From: Aequorivita lipolytica
GTDB taxonomy: Bacteria; Bacteroidota; Bacteroidia; Flavobacteriales; Flavobacteriaceae
DNA: 64,000 bases
Direction of reading: 5' to 3'
Assembly (NCBI RefSeq): GCF_007997135.1
Contig: NZ_VORU01000003.1
Location: 124,001-188,000 of the forward strand
In this document: in pieces, positions 52,379 to 62,389 of the stretch
How the letters are laid out: each line of letters begins with the position of its first letter
Numbering within the stretch: the first letter of the stretch is position 1
The notes under the pieces: model-generated
The model's database searches: none
Told to the model about the DNA's origin: nothing
What the model saw: only the letters and a program-made list of their open reading frames with translations
Position numbers and translations under genes: made by a program

Positions 52379-52451
52379 TGGTGCCTCCAAGAATCGAACT
52401 AGGGACACATGGATTTTCAGTCCATTGCTCTACCAACTGAGCTAAGGCACC
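52379..52451 (-). tRNA. tRNA-Phe (GAA)
   Basis: Read on the minus strand: acceptor GGTGCCT/AGGCACC with discriminator A, D arm GCTCAGTTGGTAGAGC, anticodon stem ATGGA/TCCAT with loop CTGAAAA (anticodon GAA) and T arm CCTAGTTCGATTCTTGG with one U-G style pair. 73 bases, no intron; CCA is not encoded (the next bases are CA then other sequence). Confidence 0.95.
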
Positions 52452-52595
52452 ATTATTAAGACGGCAAATATAAAGCTATTTTCGTTTTTGCAAAACAATA
52501 ATTAAAAAAATAAAAGATATTCTTTTTTCAATTTAATAGAGCCTTAACAATTACTTCATTAGCGTAGTTGTATTTTTATCGCCTTATACAAAAAA

Positions 52596-53324
52596 ATGAA
52601 TCTCGTAATTGATGTAGGTAACACACTGGTAAAGCTTGGTGTATTTGAGGCTGGCACACTTAAGCATAAAAAAAGTTGTGTGAAAACAGATTTTTTAACT
52701 ACACTTACCGAAATTTCTGAAAACTTTCCGAACATTATCAATGGCATCGTATCTTCTGTTGCCTATCTCTCTGAGCATCAACTTTCAAAACTGCAGCAGC
52801 TTTGCAATGTTTTAATTTTAAATCACGAGACCAAAATATCTTTCAAAAACTGTTATGCTACGCCGCATACACTAGGCATTGACCGTATTGCACTAGTGAG
52901 TGCAGCTGCAGATCAATACAAAAAGGAAAATGTTTTAGTGATAGATGCTGGAACATGTATTACTTACGACTTTTTGAACTCACAAAATGAATATTTGGGC
53001 GGAGCTATATCGCCAGGTATTGCAATGCGCTATAAATCGTTAAATACTTTCACCGATAAATTACCCTTATTGGAAGCAAACAACACAAAATTATTAACAG
53101 GAAATAGTACGGCAGGTTGCATACACGCAGGCGTAGTGAACGGAGTGTTGTACGAAATAGATGGCTTTATTGAAGCTTACAATAATAATTACAAGAATTT
53201 AACAGTTATTTTAACAGGAGGAGACGCACATTTTTTGCGAGATACCATAAAAAATGACATCTTTGCCCACTCAAATTTTTTATTGGAAGGCTTGAACCAT
53301 ATTTTAGAATATAACAAACATTGA
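52596..53324 (+). CDS. coaX: Type III pantothenate kinase
   Basis: 242 residues. First step of CoA synthesis. ASKHA fold motifs: LVIDVGNTLVKLGVFE (phosphate 1), TPHTLGIDRIALVSAA, VLVIDAGTCITYDFLN (catalytic Asp region), LGGAISPGIAMRYKSLNTFTDKLP and ILTGGDAHFL. The TGA overlaps the next ATG (TGATG). It opens an envelope-biogenesis run that is on the same strand up to about 60.3 kb. Confidence 0.95.
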   Translation: MNLVIDVGNTLVKLGVFEAGTLKHKKSCVKTDFLTTLTEISENFPNIINGIVSSVAYLSEHQLSKLQQLCNVLILNHETKISFKNCYATPHTLGIDRIALVSAAADQYKKENVLVIDAGTCITYDFLNSQNEYLGGAISPGIAMRYKSLNTFTDKLPLLEANNTKLLTGNSTAGCIHAGVVNGVLYEIDGFIEAYNNNYKNLTVILTGGDAHFLRDTIKNDIFAHSNFLLEGLNHILEYNKH

Positions 53325-54562
53325 TGTTTAAACAAATAGTAGTCGGTTTATTTATACTTATTTCTAGTGTAACATTGGCCCAAGAAGGAACCACATCTCC
53401 ATATTCTTTCTATGGTATTGGAACCCTAAAATTCCGTGGAACTGTAGAAAACAGATCTATGGGAGGTCTGGGGGTTTTTTCAGATAGTATCCACCTTAAC
53501 CTTCAAAACCCTGCTTCTTATTCAAGTTTGCGATTGGTTAATTTTTCAGTTGGTGGAAGCCACAAAGCTTCAAAGCAAAAAAATGAGACCGAAAGCCAAA
53601 ATACATCTTCTAGCACCCTAGATTATATTTCTATCGGTATCCCTATGGGGAAATTTGGAATGGGCTTCGGTGTTATTCCATACACTTCCGTGGGATATGA
53701 TTTTTATTCTGATTTACCCAATGGGTTAACGGAGTATACCGGAAGTGGCGGTTTGAATAAATCTTACCTTTCACTCGGGTATCAAGTTACATCTGAATTG
53801 AGTTTGGGAATTGATGCAAATTATAACTTTGGTAAAATAGAAAATACGGCAACTACCCAACAAAATGATGTACAGTATGGTACCCGTACATTTAATAGGT
53901 CGGACGTTTTGGGCTTCAGTTTTAATTTTGGAGCAATGTATAAAAAGATGATTACTGAGGATCTTGAGCTTTCAGGCTCGGTAACATTTACTCCAGGAAC
54001 TGGTTTCACTTCTGAAAACTCTAGAAGAATCGAAACCGTATCTATAATCCCGGCAGGAACATTTACAATAGATGAAAGAGAAATTACTGTTGCCGATACC
54101 GATTTCACCTTTCCTTCACAATTTAGCATTGGCGGAGGTATTGGCAGACCCAAATATTGGGGAATAGGTGCAGAATATACGAGTCAAAAAACTAGTAATT
54201 TCACAAATCGTTCTTTTAATATAGATAACGTAATCTATAAAAATGCATCAAAATTTCGTTTAGGAGGTTATTACATTCCAAATTATAATTCATTTGGAAA
54301 CTACTTTAAACGAGTTGTTTACCGCGCTGGAGCGAGGTATGAACAAACAGGATTGAACGTTAATGGTCAAGACATAAACGAGTTTGGCATATCTTTTGGA
54401 TTAGGTTTACCCGTAGGCCGATTATTCTCTAACGCAAATTTAGGATTTGAAATCGGAAGACGCGGAACCACCGACTTTGGCTTGATCCAAGAAAACTTTT
54501 TCAACACATTCTTAAGCTTCTCGTTAAATGACCGTTGGTTCGAAAAAAGATTATATGATTAA
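53324..54562 (+). CDS. Outer-membrane beta-barrel protein
   Basis: 412 residues from the ATG at 53324. Signal peptide (QIVVGLFILISSVTLAQ), then TSPYSFYGIGTLKFRGTVENRSMGGLGVFSD and many amphipathic strands (FGMGFGVIPYTSVGYDFYSD, KSYLSLGYQVTSELSLGID, FGISFGLGLPVG) ending in SFSLNDRWFEKRLYD. The layout resembles FadL/OmpP1-like or PorV-like barrels, but no definite family is assigned. Overlaps coaX by one base and is followed by a TPR protein and lptC, so a role in outer-membrane assembly or transport is reasonable. Confidence 0.8.
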   Translation: MFKQIVVGLFILISSVTLAQEGTTSPYSFYGIGTLKFRGTVENRSMGGLGVFSDSIHLNLQNPASYSSLRLVNFSVGGSHKASKQKNETESQNTSSSTLDYISIGIPMGKFGMGFGVIPYTSVGYDFYSDLPNGLTEYTGSGGLNKSYLSLGYQVTSELSLGIDANYNFGKIENTATTQQNDVQYGTRTFNRSDVLGFSFNFGAMYKKMITEDLELSGSVTFTPGTGFTSENSRRIETVSIIPAGTFTIDEREITVADTDFTFPSQFSIGGGIGRPKYWGIGAEYTSQKTSNFTNRSFNIDNVIYKNASKFRLGGYYIPNYNSFGNYFKRVVYRAGARYEQTGLNVNGQDINEFGISFGLGLPVGRLFSNANLGFEIGRRGTTDFGLIQENFFNTFLSFSLNDRWFEKRLYD

Positions 54563-54581
54563 TACCAATAACTTAAATACC

Positions 54582-55949
54582 ATGAAAACAAAATTCATTC
54601 TATTATTTTCAATGGCACTTCTTGCCGTAACAGGAAACTCTTTTGCTCAGGCTCCAGATGATTGTACAATTACATTATCATACTTTACCGAACCTGCCAA
54701 GATAAAGAACTACGAAGCTGCACTCCCCTTCTATGAAAAATTAATAAAAGAATGTCCAAATTATAATCTTGCCATCTACCAATATGGTGTGAAGATGTTT
54801 GAATATTTTGTGGAAGAAAAAGGCGACAAAAGTAAGTTAAATGACCTTATTCAAGCTTGGGAATTGAGATTGCAAAATTTCCCGAGTCAAACTAAAGAAG
54901 GTGATGTGCTTTCAACTATTGCACAAATAAAATTTGATAATAACATCGGTTCAAAAGCTGAGCAGTTTAAGGCTTTTGATGATGCATTCAAAAAGCATCC
55001 TGCAGACTTCACTAGCGGAAAAAGTCTTTATGCCTATTTCTCATTGGCTGTAGATTTGCAAAATTCTGGTGAAAAAGATTTACAGGAAATTTTCAGCCTT
55101 TATGATGTTGTAATCAGTAAAATAGATACAGAAAAAAACAGTCTTGCCTCAAAACTTACTCCTTTAATGGACAAAGAAGAAGCAGGTACAGCTGCCCTAA
55201 CAGAGAAAGAACAACGTGCCAAAGATGTTTACGAAAACAACTTGGGCGTATATGCAACTGTTGAAGAAAGCGTGAATGGAAAGTTAGGTCAGTTAGCTGA
55301 TTGCCCTAACCTTATTCCTCTTTATGAAAAAGATTACGAAGAGAAAAAGAACGATATTGATTGGATAAAAGCCGCAAGTAATAGGCTAGACGCAAAAGAT
55401 TGTGATAGTCCACTAACAAACAAACTGGCCGTGCGCCTTCACGAATTGGAGCCTAGTTCTACTTCTGCTTACCTATTGGGTAAACAAGCTGAAGCTGAAG
55501 GCAAAGCCTCAAAAGCTTTGGAATACTTCAACCAAGCTGCAGATCTTGAAAAAGACAATTCCAAAAAAGCGCGTATCTATTATAGTATCGCTGAAAACTA
55601 TCGCAAAAAAGGAAGCTTTGGCACTGCAAGAAACTACTACAACAAAATGCTTGATGCTAAGCCATCTGCAGGAATCGCTTATTATAAAATTGGCGCAATG
55701 TATTCAGACAGTGCAAACAACTGCGGAACCTCTGTTTTTGAAAAAAGAGCAATGTACTGGTTAGCCGCAGACATGATGGACAAAGCCGCCCGTGTGGACG
55801 GTACAATTGCGGGTAATGCAAGAGCCGCCGCAAGTTCATACAGAGCCCGAGCACCACAGGCAAGCGACATCTTTTCTGAAGGTATGGCTGGAAAGACCGT
55901 TACCTTTAAATGTTGGGTTGGCGGAAGCGTACGGGTTCCTAATTTATAA
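54582..55949 (+). CDS. Secreted TPR protein
   Basis: 455 residues from the ATG at 54582, the start that leaves a normal signal peptide (FILLFSMALLAVTGNSFAQ); longer in-frame starts at 54528 and 54555 run into the upstream gene. TPR-like helices include NYEAALPFYEKLIKECPNYN, KASKALEYFNQAADLEKDN, ARIYYSIAENYRKKGSFGTA and AGIAYYKIGAMYSDS. The Cys at CTITL, ECPNY, DCPNL, DCDSP and NNCGTS suggest disulphides in the periplasm. The CVGGSVRVPNL C-terminus is unusual. Function unknown; neighbours suggest envelope biogenesis. Confidence 0.82.
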   Translation: MKTKFILLFSMALLAVTGNSFAQAPDDCTITLSYFTEPAKIKNYEAALPFYEKLIKECPNYNLAIYQYGVKMFEYFVEEKGDKSKLNDLIQAWELRLQNFPSQTKEGDVLSTIAQIKFDNNIGSKAEQFKAFDDAFKKHPADFTSGKSLYAYFSLAVDLQNSGEKDLQEIFSLYDVVISKIDTEKNSLASKLTPLMDKEEAGTAALTEKEQRAKDVYENNLGVYATVEESVNGKLGQLADCPNLIPLYEKDYEEKKNDIDWIKAASNRLDAKDCDSPLTNKLAVRLHELEPSSTSAYLLGKQAEAEGKASKALEYFNQAADLEKDNSKKARIYYSIAENYRKKGSFGTARNYYNKMLDAKPSAGIAYYKIGAMYSDSANNCGTSVFEKRAMYWLAADMMDKAARVDGTIAGNARAAASSYRARAPQASDIFSEGMAGKTVTFKCWVGGSVRVPNL

Positions 55950-55951
55950 GA

Positions 55952-56530
55952 ATGTACACCACAATAAATATGTTTAAGAGCGTGATGGTCCTGGTATTGG
56001 TCATCACGCTTTTTGCATGTGAAGGCAATTATAAAAATGTAAAGAAAATGAGCCTTTCCGATGGCGCTCCAATTGCCGAAGGAAAAGACATTAATTTTAA
56101 ATACACAGACTCGGGGAAATTGGTCACCAATCTTTTGGCTACTAAATTACTCGATTATTCAAATTTAGAATTTCCGTATAAAGAATTCCCCAACGGTATT
56201 GAAGTAAGATTCTGGGATGAAGATGGTAAAAAAAATACGGTAACTGCAGACTATGCCATACAGTTCGATAATACCGGATTGGTAGATTTACAAAAAAATG
56301 TAGTAGTTATTACCGCAGACAGCGTGGTTTTAAAAGCCAACCAGCTTTATTGGGATCAAAAAAACAAATGGGTCTTTACAGACCAAGCTTACCAAATAAA
56401 ATTTAAGGATGGCTCCTATAATGATGGCGCAGTTGGGTTTGACAGCAGTGAAGATTTCACTACCTTTCTATCCAGAAAAAACCAAGGAGTACAATTAGTG
56501 GACAAAACCAAAATCGAAAATGCTAACTAA
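55952..56530 (+). CDS. lptC: LPS export protein LptC-like lipoprotein
   Basis: 192 residues (or 186 from the ATG at 55970). Membrane/lipobox segment VMVLVLVITLFACEG, then LptC-type strands: KDINFKYTDSGKLVTNLLATK, YKEFPNGIEVRFWDEDGKKNTVTADYAIQF and LVDLQKNVVVITADSVVLKANQLYWDQKNKWVFTD. This is the pattern of the LptC family that links the LptB2FG transporter to the periplasmic bridge. It starts two bases after the TPR gene and overlaps the next small gene. Confidence 0.82.
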   Translation: MYTTINMFKSVMVLVLVITLFACEGNYKNVKKMSLSDGAPIAEGKDINFKYTDSGKLVTNLLATKLLDYSNLEFPYKEFPNGIEVRFWDEDGKKNTVTADYAIQFDNTGLVDLQKNVVVITADSVVLKANQLYWDQKNKWVFTDQAYQIKFKDGSYNDGAVGFDSSEDFTTFLSRKNQGVQLVDKTKIENAN

Positions 56531-56714
56531 AATATCACGTTTTATAGAATACATCTACATTATCGCTGCTGTATTTTTTACCTACGAAGCGATAAACACC
56601 TGGAGTACCGACCCAAACAAGGCATATCTATATATTTTCTTCGTTGTTATCGCAATCTTTATGTTTTTCTTCAGAAGAAATTTCAGAAAGAAAATAGAAA
56701 AACGCAATGAATGA
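56520..56714 (+). CDS. Small two-helix membrane protein
   Basis: 64 residues. Two hydrophobic helices (FIEYIYIIAAVFFTYEAI and LYIFFVVIAIFMFFF) and a basic tail (RRNFRKKIEKRNE). The start overlaps lptC by 11 bases, so translation is likely coupled. No family recognised; the position between lptC and a CNNM/CBS protein suggests an envelope role. Confidence 0.72.
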   Translation: MLTKISRFIEYIYIIAAVFFTYEAINTWSTDPNKAYLYIFFVVIAIFMFFFRRNFRKKIEKRNE

Positions 56715-56785
56715 TGCAATTTTTAGGGTTTCAAATTCAAAATTATTGAAATTGCAACCTTAAATCTTGAACTTTAAATTTTTAA

Positions 56786-58039
56786 ATGGACTACAGCATC
56801 ATCATCATAATAACAATGTTAATACTCTCCGCCTTCTTTTCAGGTATGGAGATTGCCTACGTTTCTTCAAACAAAATCCATATTGAAATTGAAAAGAAAC
56901 AAAACACATTTTTGGCGGGTATTCTTAAAAAGATAACCAGACGACCCTCTAAGTTTATAGCCACAATGCTGGTCGGCAACAATATAGCACTGGTTATTTA
57001 CGGTTTTTTCATGGGAGATCTTCTCATGAAATACATTCCGCTGGAAGGCTTCATTGGTCTATTGGTGCAGACTATTATTTCTACACTTGTAATTCTGTTT
57101 ACCGCAGAATTTCTACCAAAAGTTTTCTTCCAAATTTACGCCAATAGCTTGGTGAAAATCTTCGCCGTGCCAGCATACTTCTTCTATGTGCTTTTTTCGC
57201 TAATTTCTGAGTTTGTAATTTGGATTTCAGATTTGGTCCTGAAACTGGTTTTCAAATCTGAAGGCGATACGGTACAGCTAAGCTTTAGCAAGCTGGAACT
57301 CGGAAACTATATTTCTGAACAAATGGAAATCGCCGAAACTAAGCAAGAGATGGATTCAGAGATACAAATATTCCAAAACGCACTTGACTTTTCTGAAGTA
57401 AAATCGCGCGAAGCAATGATTCCGCGTACCGAAGTTGTTGCGGTAGATATTAACACAACTCCAAAGGAGCTAGCTAAAATCTTTACCGAAACGGGACTCT
57501 CAAAAATATTGATCTACAAAGAAAATATAGACGATATTTTGGGCTATGTCCATTCCTTTGAGCTTTTTAAAAAACCTGCAAGTATAAAAAAAGTGCTAAT
57601 GCCCGTGGTTTTCGTTCCGGAAACAATGCTCGTAAAAGATGTACTCGGCATTCTCAGCAAAAAAAGAAAAAGTATAGCCGTTGTAATTGATGAGTACGGC
57701 GGAACCAGCGGTATTATTACCGTTGAAGATATTATTGAAGAACTTTTTGGCGATATTGAAGATGAACACGACAGTATTGCGCTCATTGAAGAAGAACTTG
57801 GGGAGAACCATTATAAATTCTCTGCGCGTTTGGAAGTAGATTACCTGAACGAAACCTATAAACTGAATTTAGGGGAAAGCGAAAACTACGAAACTTTGGG
57901 TGGCCTAATAGTAAACCACACCGAAGAAATTCCAGAAAAAGGGGAAACAGTTGAAATAGAAGATTATACCTTTACAATTCTCGAAGTTTCAAGTACAAAA
58001 ATTGAACTTGTAGAAGTAAAAAACACCTCCGAAGATTAG
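56786..58039 (+). CDS. CNNM/CBS/CorC-type membrane protein (hemolysin-like family)
   Basis: 417 residues. CNNM transmembrane domain (1-~190) with MLILSAFFSGMEIAYVSSNKI and KFIATMLVGNNIALVIYG; two CBS domains (~210-330) with MIPRTEVVAVD, VVIDEYGGTSGIITVEDIIEELFGDIEDEHD; and a CorC/HlyC domain (~345-410) with GLIVNHTEEIPEKGETV. The family mediates or regulates Mg2+ efflux in the inner membrane; true haemolysis is not expected. Confidence 0.9.
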   Translation: MDYSIIIIITMLILSAFFSGMEIAYVSSNKIHIEIEKKQNTFLAGILKKITRRPSKFIATMLVGNNIALVIYGFFMGDLLMKYIPLEGFIGLLVQTIISTLVILFTAEFLPKVFFQIYANSLVKIFAVPAYFFYVLFSLISEFVIWISDLVLKLVFKSEGDTVQLSFSKLELGNYISEQMEIAETKQEMDSEIQIFQNALDFSEVKSREAMIPRTEVVAVDINTTPKELAKIFTETGLSKILIYKENIDDILGYVHSFELFKKPASIKKVLMPVVFVPETMLVKDVLGILSKKRKSIAVVIDEYGGTSGIITVEDIIEELFGDIEDEHDSIALIEEELGENHYKFSARLEVDYLNETYKLNLGESENYETLGGLIVNHTEEIPEKGETVEIEDYTFTILEVSSTKIELVEVKNTSED

Positions 58040-58231
58040 ATTTTCAATTATTCCTCACTTTTTTTAATATACTTTTTTATTAATGGCAGGAAAATGGTAT
58101 TTTCGCCCACTAAATAACTAAAAAAATAAATCCTTCAAAACCTTATAATTATTGGGAACTAAAAGGAAATCACAACCAAACTCTTCATATTCGCAAGATT
58201 GAAATGAAGAAATATAAATTACAAACATCAA

Positions 58232-60343
58232 ATGGCAATCTTAAACAGTATTAGAAAAAGAGGGATATTTCTTATCCTCATCATTGCATTGGCACTTTTC
58301 GCCTTTATTTTAAGCGATGTATTAACCAAAAGCGGCGGCTCAAAAGTTCAGGATACAATTGCCACCATAAATGGCACGGACATTTCGAGACAAAGTTTTA
58401 TGGAAGAAGTGGAGCTTACACAGCGCAACATGGGGCCAAACGCTAATTCTTCACAAGCCGTAAACATGGTTTGGGATAGAGAACTTCGCCGTGTAATTTT
58501 GGAAGAGCAGTATGAAAAAGCTGGACTTTCTGTTGAAAAAGCACAGCTGGACGATGCCCTTAGAGCTTCTCTGGCAAACAACCCTACTTTCTTAAACGAA
58601 GCTGGACAGGTTGATGACGGTAAAATCCAGGAATACATTGCGAGCATTAAAGCTTCTTCTCCTGAAATGTACCAACAATGGCTAAATTTTGAGCAAAGCA
58701 CTGCTGACGGGGTTTTGCAACGTATGTATTTTAATATGGTAAAAGGCGGTTTGCGCACAACAGTTGCTGAAGGTGAGCAAGAGTATCATTTTCAAAATGA
58801 CAACCTGAATTTTAACTATGTGATGATTCCGTACAACAAAATTGCTGATGAGGACGTAAAAGTTTCTGATGACGAAATAAAAAAATATGTTGCTGCTCAC
58901 CCAAGCGATTACGAAGTTGATGCACAGGCAGACATTCAATATGTTATATTTTCTGAAGAGCCTTCCGAAGCAGATGTAGAAGAAGCAAAAACAGAAACCT
59001 CTGCTTTGCTTAACGGTAAAGTTGAATTCAACCAAGACACAAAAGCTAACGATACCCTGCCAGGCTTCCGAAACATAAAAGATTACGAAGAGTACGTAAA
59101 CACAAATTCCGATGTACCTTATTACGATGCTTGGATGTTCAAAAGCCAGCTGCCACCTACGGTTGCAGACACGCTTATCAATTTGAACGAAGGCGATGTT
59201 TATGGTCCTTTCAAAGTAGATAATTCATTTTACCTAACTAAGGTTTTGGAAACCAAAAGAATGCCTGATTCTTCAGAATCTAAGCATATCTTAATTCGTT
59301 ATGCAGGTACGTTACGCGCTCCAGAAACGGTTACAAAAACAAAGGAAGAAGCTAAAAAACTAGCCGATAGTATTTTGAATGTTGTTAAGAAAGACAAAAC
59401 TAAATTTGCTGCCCTAGCCACAGAATTTTCTGACGACAGCTCTAAAGACAACGGCGGAGACTTAGGAAATTCAACTCCTGGAAGAATGGTACCTACGTTT
59501 GATGATTTTATTTTCAGCAACCCTACCGGAACTATTGGATTGGTAGAAAGTGATTTTGGTTTTCACGTTATTGAAGTGGGCAAACAATCTGAACCTAAAA
59601 AAGCTGTTAAGCTTGCCACTGTTGTAAAAAACATTGAAGCTTCTAAAAAAACTTCGGACGACGTCTTTTTTAAAGCCTCAGAATTTGAAGTAGCCTTACA
59701 AGATGGCGATTTTTCAGAATTGGCAAAAGCTCAAAATCTCGAAGTTAAACCGGTGAACAATCTTGGCCAGATGGATGCAAACCTTCCTGGAATTGGCGCA
59801 AACCGCACTATTGTGAATTGGGCTTTTAACGAAGACACCAAAGTAGGAAACATAAAACGTTTCAGCGTGCCTGAAGGTTATATAATTGCTCAGTTAACTC
59901 GTAAAAACGCTAAAGGTTTAATGAGTGTTGAACAAGCTTCTGCGGCTGTTAAACCAATTCTTATAAAGGAGAAAAAAGCAAAAAAAATACGCGAGTCCAT
60001 ATCTGGCAATACTATAGAGGAAATTGCAACAAACCAAAGCGTAACAGTTCAAACCGCTACGGGCGTTACAATGGCTAATCCTATGATTGGAGCTACCAAC
60101 GAAGCAAAAGTTGCAGGCGCCGCTTTCGGAACCAAACCAGGCGAGTCCACAGGGTTAATTGATGGAAAGAATGGAGTTTACAAAGTGAAGACCACCGCTT
60201 TCAATCCAGCGCCTAAAATGGAATCGTATGTAAACTACGCTAACCAACTAAGCGCCAAGGTTGCCCCTGCATCTCAAAATGCGGTTTACAATGCACTTAA
60301 AAAGAAAGCGGATATTGAAGACAACCGTGCTACTTTTTATTAA
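58232..60343 (+). CDS. Membrane-anchored SurA/PpiD-like peptidyl-prolyl isomerase
   Basis: 703 residues. One N-terminal membrane helix (GIFLILIIALALFAFILSDVL), SurA-N-like region (~35-160, with VNMVWDRELRRVILEEQYEK), a parvulin rotamase domain (~345-450: KHILIRYAG, FAALATEFSDDSSKDNGGDLG, DFIF, ESDFGFHVIEV) and a long C-terminal chaperone part. Same layout as PpiD. It should assist folding of exported and outer-membrane proteins, which fits the LptC and barrel genes upstream. A strong terminator follows. Confidence 0.9.
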   Translation: MAILNSIRKRGIFLILIIALALFAFILSDVLTKSGGSKVQDTIATINGTDISRQSFMEEVELTQRNMGPNANSSQAVNMVWDRELRRVILEEQYEKAGLSVEKAQLDDALRASLANNPTFLNEAGQVDDGKIQEYIASIKASSPEMYQQWLNFEQSTADGVLQRMYFNMVKGGLRTTVAEGEQEYHFQNDNLNFNYVMIPYNKIADEDVKVSDDEIKKYVAAHPSDYEVDAQADIQYVIFSEEPSEADVEEAKTETSALLNGKVEFNQDTKANDTLPGFRNIKDYEEYVNTNSDVPYYDAWMFKSQLPPTVADTLINLNEGDVYGPFKVDNSFYLTKVLETKRMPDSSESKHILIRYAGTLRAPETVTKTKEEAKKLADSILNVVKKDKTKFAALATEFSDDSSKDNGGDLGNSTPGRMVPTFDDFIFSNPTGTIGLVESDFGFHVIEVGKQSEPKKAVKLATVVKNIEASKKTSDDVFFKASEFEVALQDGDFSELAKAQNLEVKPVNNLGQMDANLPGIGANRTIVNWAFNEDTKVGNIKRFSVPEGYIIAQLTRKNAKGLMSVEQASAAVKPILIKEKKAKKIRESISGNTIEEIATNQSVTVQTATGVTMANPMIGATNEAKVAGAAFGTKPGESTGLIDGKNGVYKVKTTAFNPAPKMESYVNYANQLSAKVAPASQNAVYNALKKKADIEDNRATFY

Positions 60344-60365
60344 TTTACAAAACATAATTTTTTTC

Positions 60366-60399
60366 AAAACCCCATTGCAAAGTTTGCAATGGGGTTTTT
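60366..60399 (+). terminator. Rho-independent terminator
   Basis: AACCCCATTGCAA and TTGCAATGGGGTT form a perfect 13-bp stem with an AGT loop followed by TTTC, just past the PpiD-like gene. Confidence 0.88.
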
Positions 60400-60513
60400 C
60401 TTTAAAACTGATTTTAGATTGCTTGATGAAGACAAAAAAATCCGTTATTTTTATAAACGTTTTAAAAGCCAGCTATAACATGTGCTTGCCAAAACATATT
60501 TAAAAAAACACCA

Positions 60514-61416
60514 ATGGACAACGAGCTTATAAAGTCTATAGAAGAAAAATATAAAAGCCTAGGCGAAAACCCTGAGACCTATCTCAATGGCCTCTTGCAG
60601 GCCAAACCAATAAATTATTGGGATTATATTCAGGTGGATACCCTGCTTTCACTTCAAAAAACCCGTACTGATTTTAAGGATGAAGAAATATTCGTGATGT
60701 ACCATCAGGTTACTGAGCTTACATTGAAAATGATGATTCACGAAATAAAACAACTTTCTGAGGGCGAAAACCTTTCTGAAGAAATCTGGATAATTAAGAT
60801 GGATAGATTGAAACGTTACACCCGGATGCTCATAACCTCTTTCGATATTATGAAGGACGGAATGAGCTATGAGGATTACAATATTTTCCGTGCTACATTA
60901 ACGCCCGCAAGTGGATTTCAAAGTGCGCAATTCCGTATTTTGGAAATATACTCTACCAAACTTGAAAACCTTGTAAACAGCCAAGGCCAAGAACGATTGC
61001 CTCCTAATCCTTCGACGAATGATTACTTTGAAAACATTTACTGGAAAGATGCAGGCTACAACAGAAAAACGGGAAAAATGACTTTAACCCTACGCCAATT
61101 CATCGAAAAATACGAAGCCGATTTTATAACTTTGGCTGAAAAAACAAAAGGCAAAACCCTTGAAGAGCGTGTTGCGCAAATGCAGAATCCTTCTGAGGAG
61201 CTAAAAGATAAATTAAAACAGTTTGACCATTTTTACAACGTGGCTTGGCCAATAGTTCATTTGGATACAGCAAATCATTATTTAAACAGCAGGGGCGAAA
61301 ACAAAACTGCCACAGGCGGTTCAGAATGGCAAAAATACCTGCACCCAAAATACCAGCAGCGCAAGTTTTTTCCAGAGCTTTGGTCTGAAGAAGAAATCGC
61401 GAATTGGGGGGAATAG
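60514..61416 (+). CDS. Tryptophan 2,3-dioxygenase family protein
   Basis: 300 residues, all-helical. DEEIFVMYHQVTELTLKMMI with the active-site His region, MLITSFDIMKDGMSYEDYNIF, LTPASGFQSAQFRILEIYST, and a C-terminal TGGSEWQKYLHPKYQQRKFF match the haem tryptophan 2,3-dioxygenase superfamily, which opens the indole ring of Trp to N-formylkynurenine. The NYLNSRGENKTATGGS segment holds the distal haem/substrate loop. Divergence from classical TDO makes the substrate less certain. No kynurenine-pathway genes are adjacent. Confidence 0.82.
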   Translation: MDNELIKSIEEKYKSLGENPETYLNGLLQAKPINYWDYIQVDTLLSLQKTRTDFKDEEIFVMYHQVTELTLKMMIHEIKQLSEGENLSEEIWIIKMDRLKRYTRMLITSFDIMKDGMSYEDYNIFRATLTPASGFQSAQFRILEIYSTKLENLVNSQGQERLPPNPSTNDYFENIYWKDAGYNRKTGKMTLTLRQFIEKYEADFITLAEKTKGKTLEERVAQMQNPSEELKDKLKQFDHFYNVAWPIVHLDTANHYLNSRGENKTATGGSEWQKYLHPKYQQRKFFPELWSEEEIANWGE

Positions 61417-61521
61417 TTATTCGGGATTCGTAAATTTTGAATATTGAAATCTTCTTTGAAAAAATAATTCTCTCCTATCCAAACCTTTTCATTATTTCTA
61501 AAAGATTATCCAATTAAAAAA

Positions 61522-62277
61522 ATGATGAAATATATACTAGTACTCTTCCTAATAAGCTTTTCATTTACGGTAAAATCACAGATACTAAATGCTGAATCAC
61601 TTCGTAAAGTAACGGACACTTCGGGTTTTTCTGGTTCCACCAGCCTCAATTTTTCATTGAAACGAGATGTGAATGAATATTTCAGTTTTAGCAACAGTAT
61701 TCACATTCAGTATAAAATGAATAAGCATTTAGTATTGCTAAAAAATGATATTGAGTTGAAAAATATTGAAGGCAATAAATTTGAAAATGCAGGAATAACA
61801 CACCTTCGGTACAACTACAAATTTCATCCTCGAATTGCTTGGGAAATATTCGGGCAGGCACAATATAACAAAGTCTCAAAAATAAATTTTAGAGGACTTG
61901 TAGGAACCGGTCCAAGGTTTAAATTAACAACCTCTGAAAGTTATAAATTCTATTTAGGAACCCATATAATGTATGAACAGGAAGAACTGAGCGATGGCGT
62001 CACTCCAATTCAAAGGGACCTTAGAAGTACTTCCTATCTTTCCTTCAGCTTATACCCAACCAAAACCCTCAGCATTATTAGCACTACCTATTACCAACCA
62101 AAAATTAAGGATTTTGGCGATTATCGCGTTTCCAATCAAAGCTCCCTGCTGATTGATCTTTTTAAGAATTTTGCTTTTAAAACAACTTACACCTTTATTT
62201 ATGACGAAACTCCGGCGGTAGGAATTCCCAATTCACAATACAATTTGGAAAGCGGCTTTGTTTATTCTTTTGATTAA
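61522..62277 (+). CDS. Secreted porin-like protein (DUF481/DUF2490 type)
   Basis: 251 residues. Signal peptide (ILVLFLISFSFTVKSQ) followed by repeated amphipathic strands: STSLNFSLKRDVNEYFSFSN, NKHLVLLKNDIELKN, GITHLRYNYKFHPRIAWEIF, YKFYLGTHIMYEQEEL. The pattern is that of DUF481-like outer-membrane barrels. The function is not known. ATG ATG at the start allows 61522 or 61525. Confidence 0.72.
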   Translation: MMKYILVLFLISFSFTVKSQILNAESLRKVTDTSGFSGSTSLNFSLKRDVNEYFSFSNSIHIQYKMNKHLVLLKNDIELKNIEGNKFENAGITHLRYNYKFHPRIAWEIFGQAQYNKVSKINFRGLVGTGPRFKLTTSESYKFYLGTHIMYEQEELSDGVTPIQRDLRSTSYLSFSLYPTKTLSIISTTYYQPKIKDFGDYRVSNQSSLLIDLFKNFAFKTTYTFIYDETPAVGIPNSQYNLESGFVYSFD

Positions 62278-62326
62278 AAGTTTAATAACTTTAGCAAGCA
62301 ATTCTTTAATTGAAAGACTACTTGCC

Positions 62327-62334
62327 TATATTTA
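62327..62334 (+). promoter_or_regulatory. Putative -7 box TATATTTA upstream of the AhpD-like gene
   Basis: One mismatch to TAnnTTTG, 55 bases before the ATG at 62390. Confidence 0.3.
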
Positions 62335-62389
62335 CAACTGTTGAAAAACCAAAACAGGTTCAACTTCGTAACTATAACAAAAATCATCC

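Noticed and set aside
60514-61416. Tryptophan dioxygenase as part of the trp regulon
   Set aside because: It lies 11 kb from trpA behind a strong terminator and a tRNA on the other strand, with no shared leader; no link is visible.
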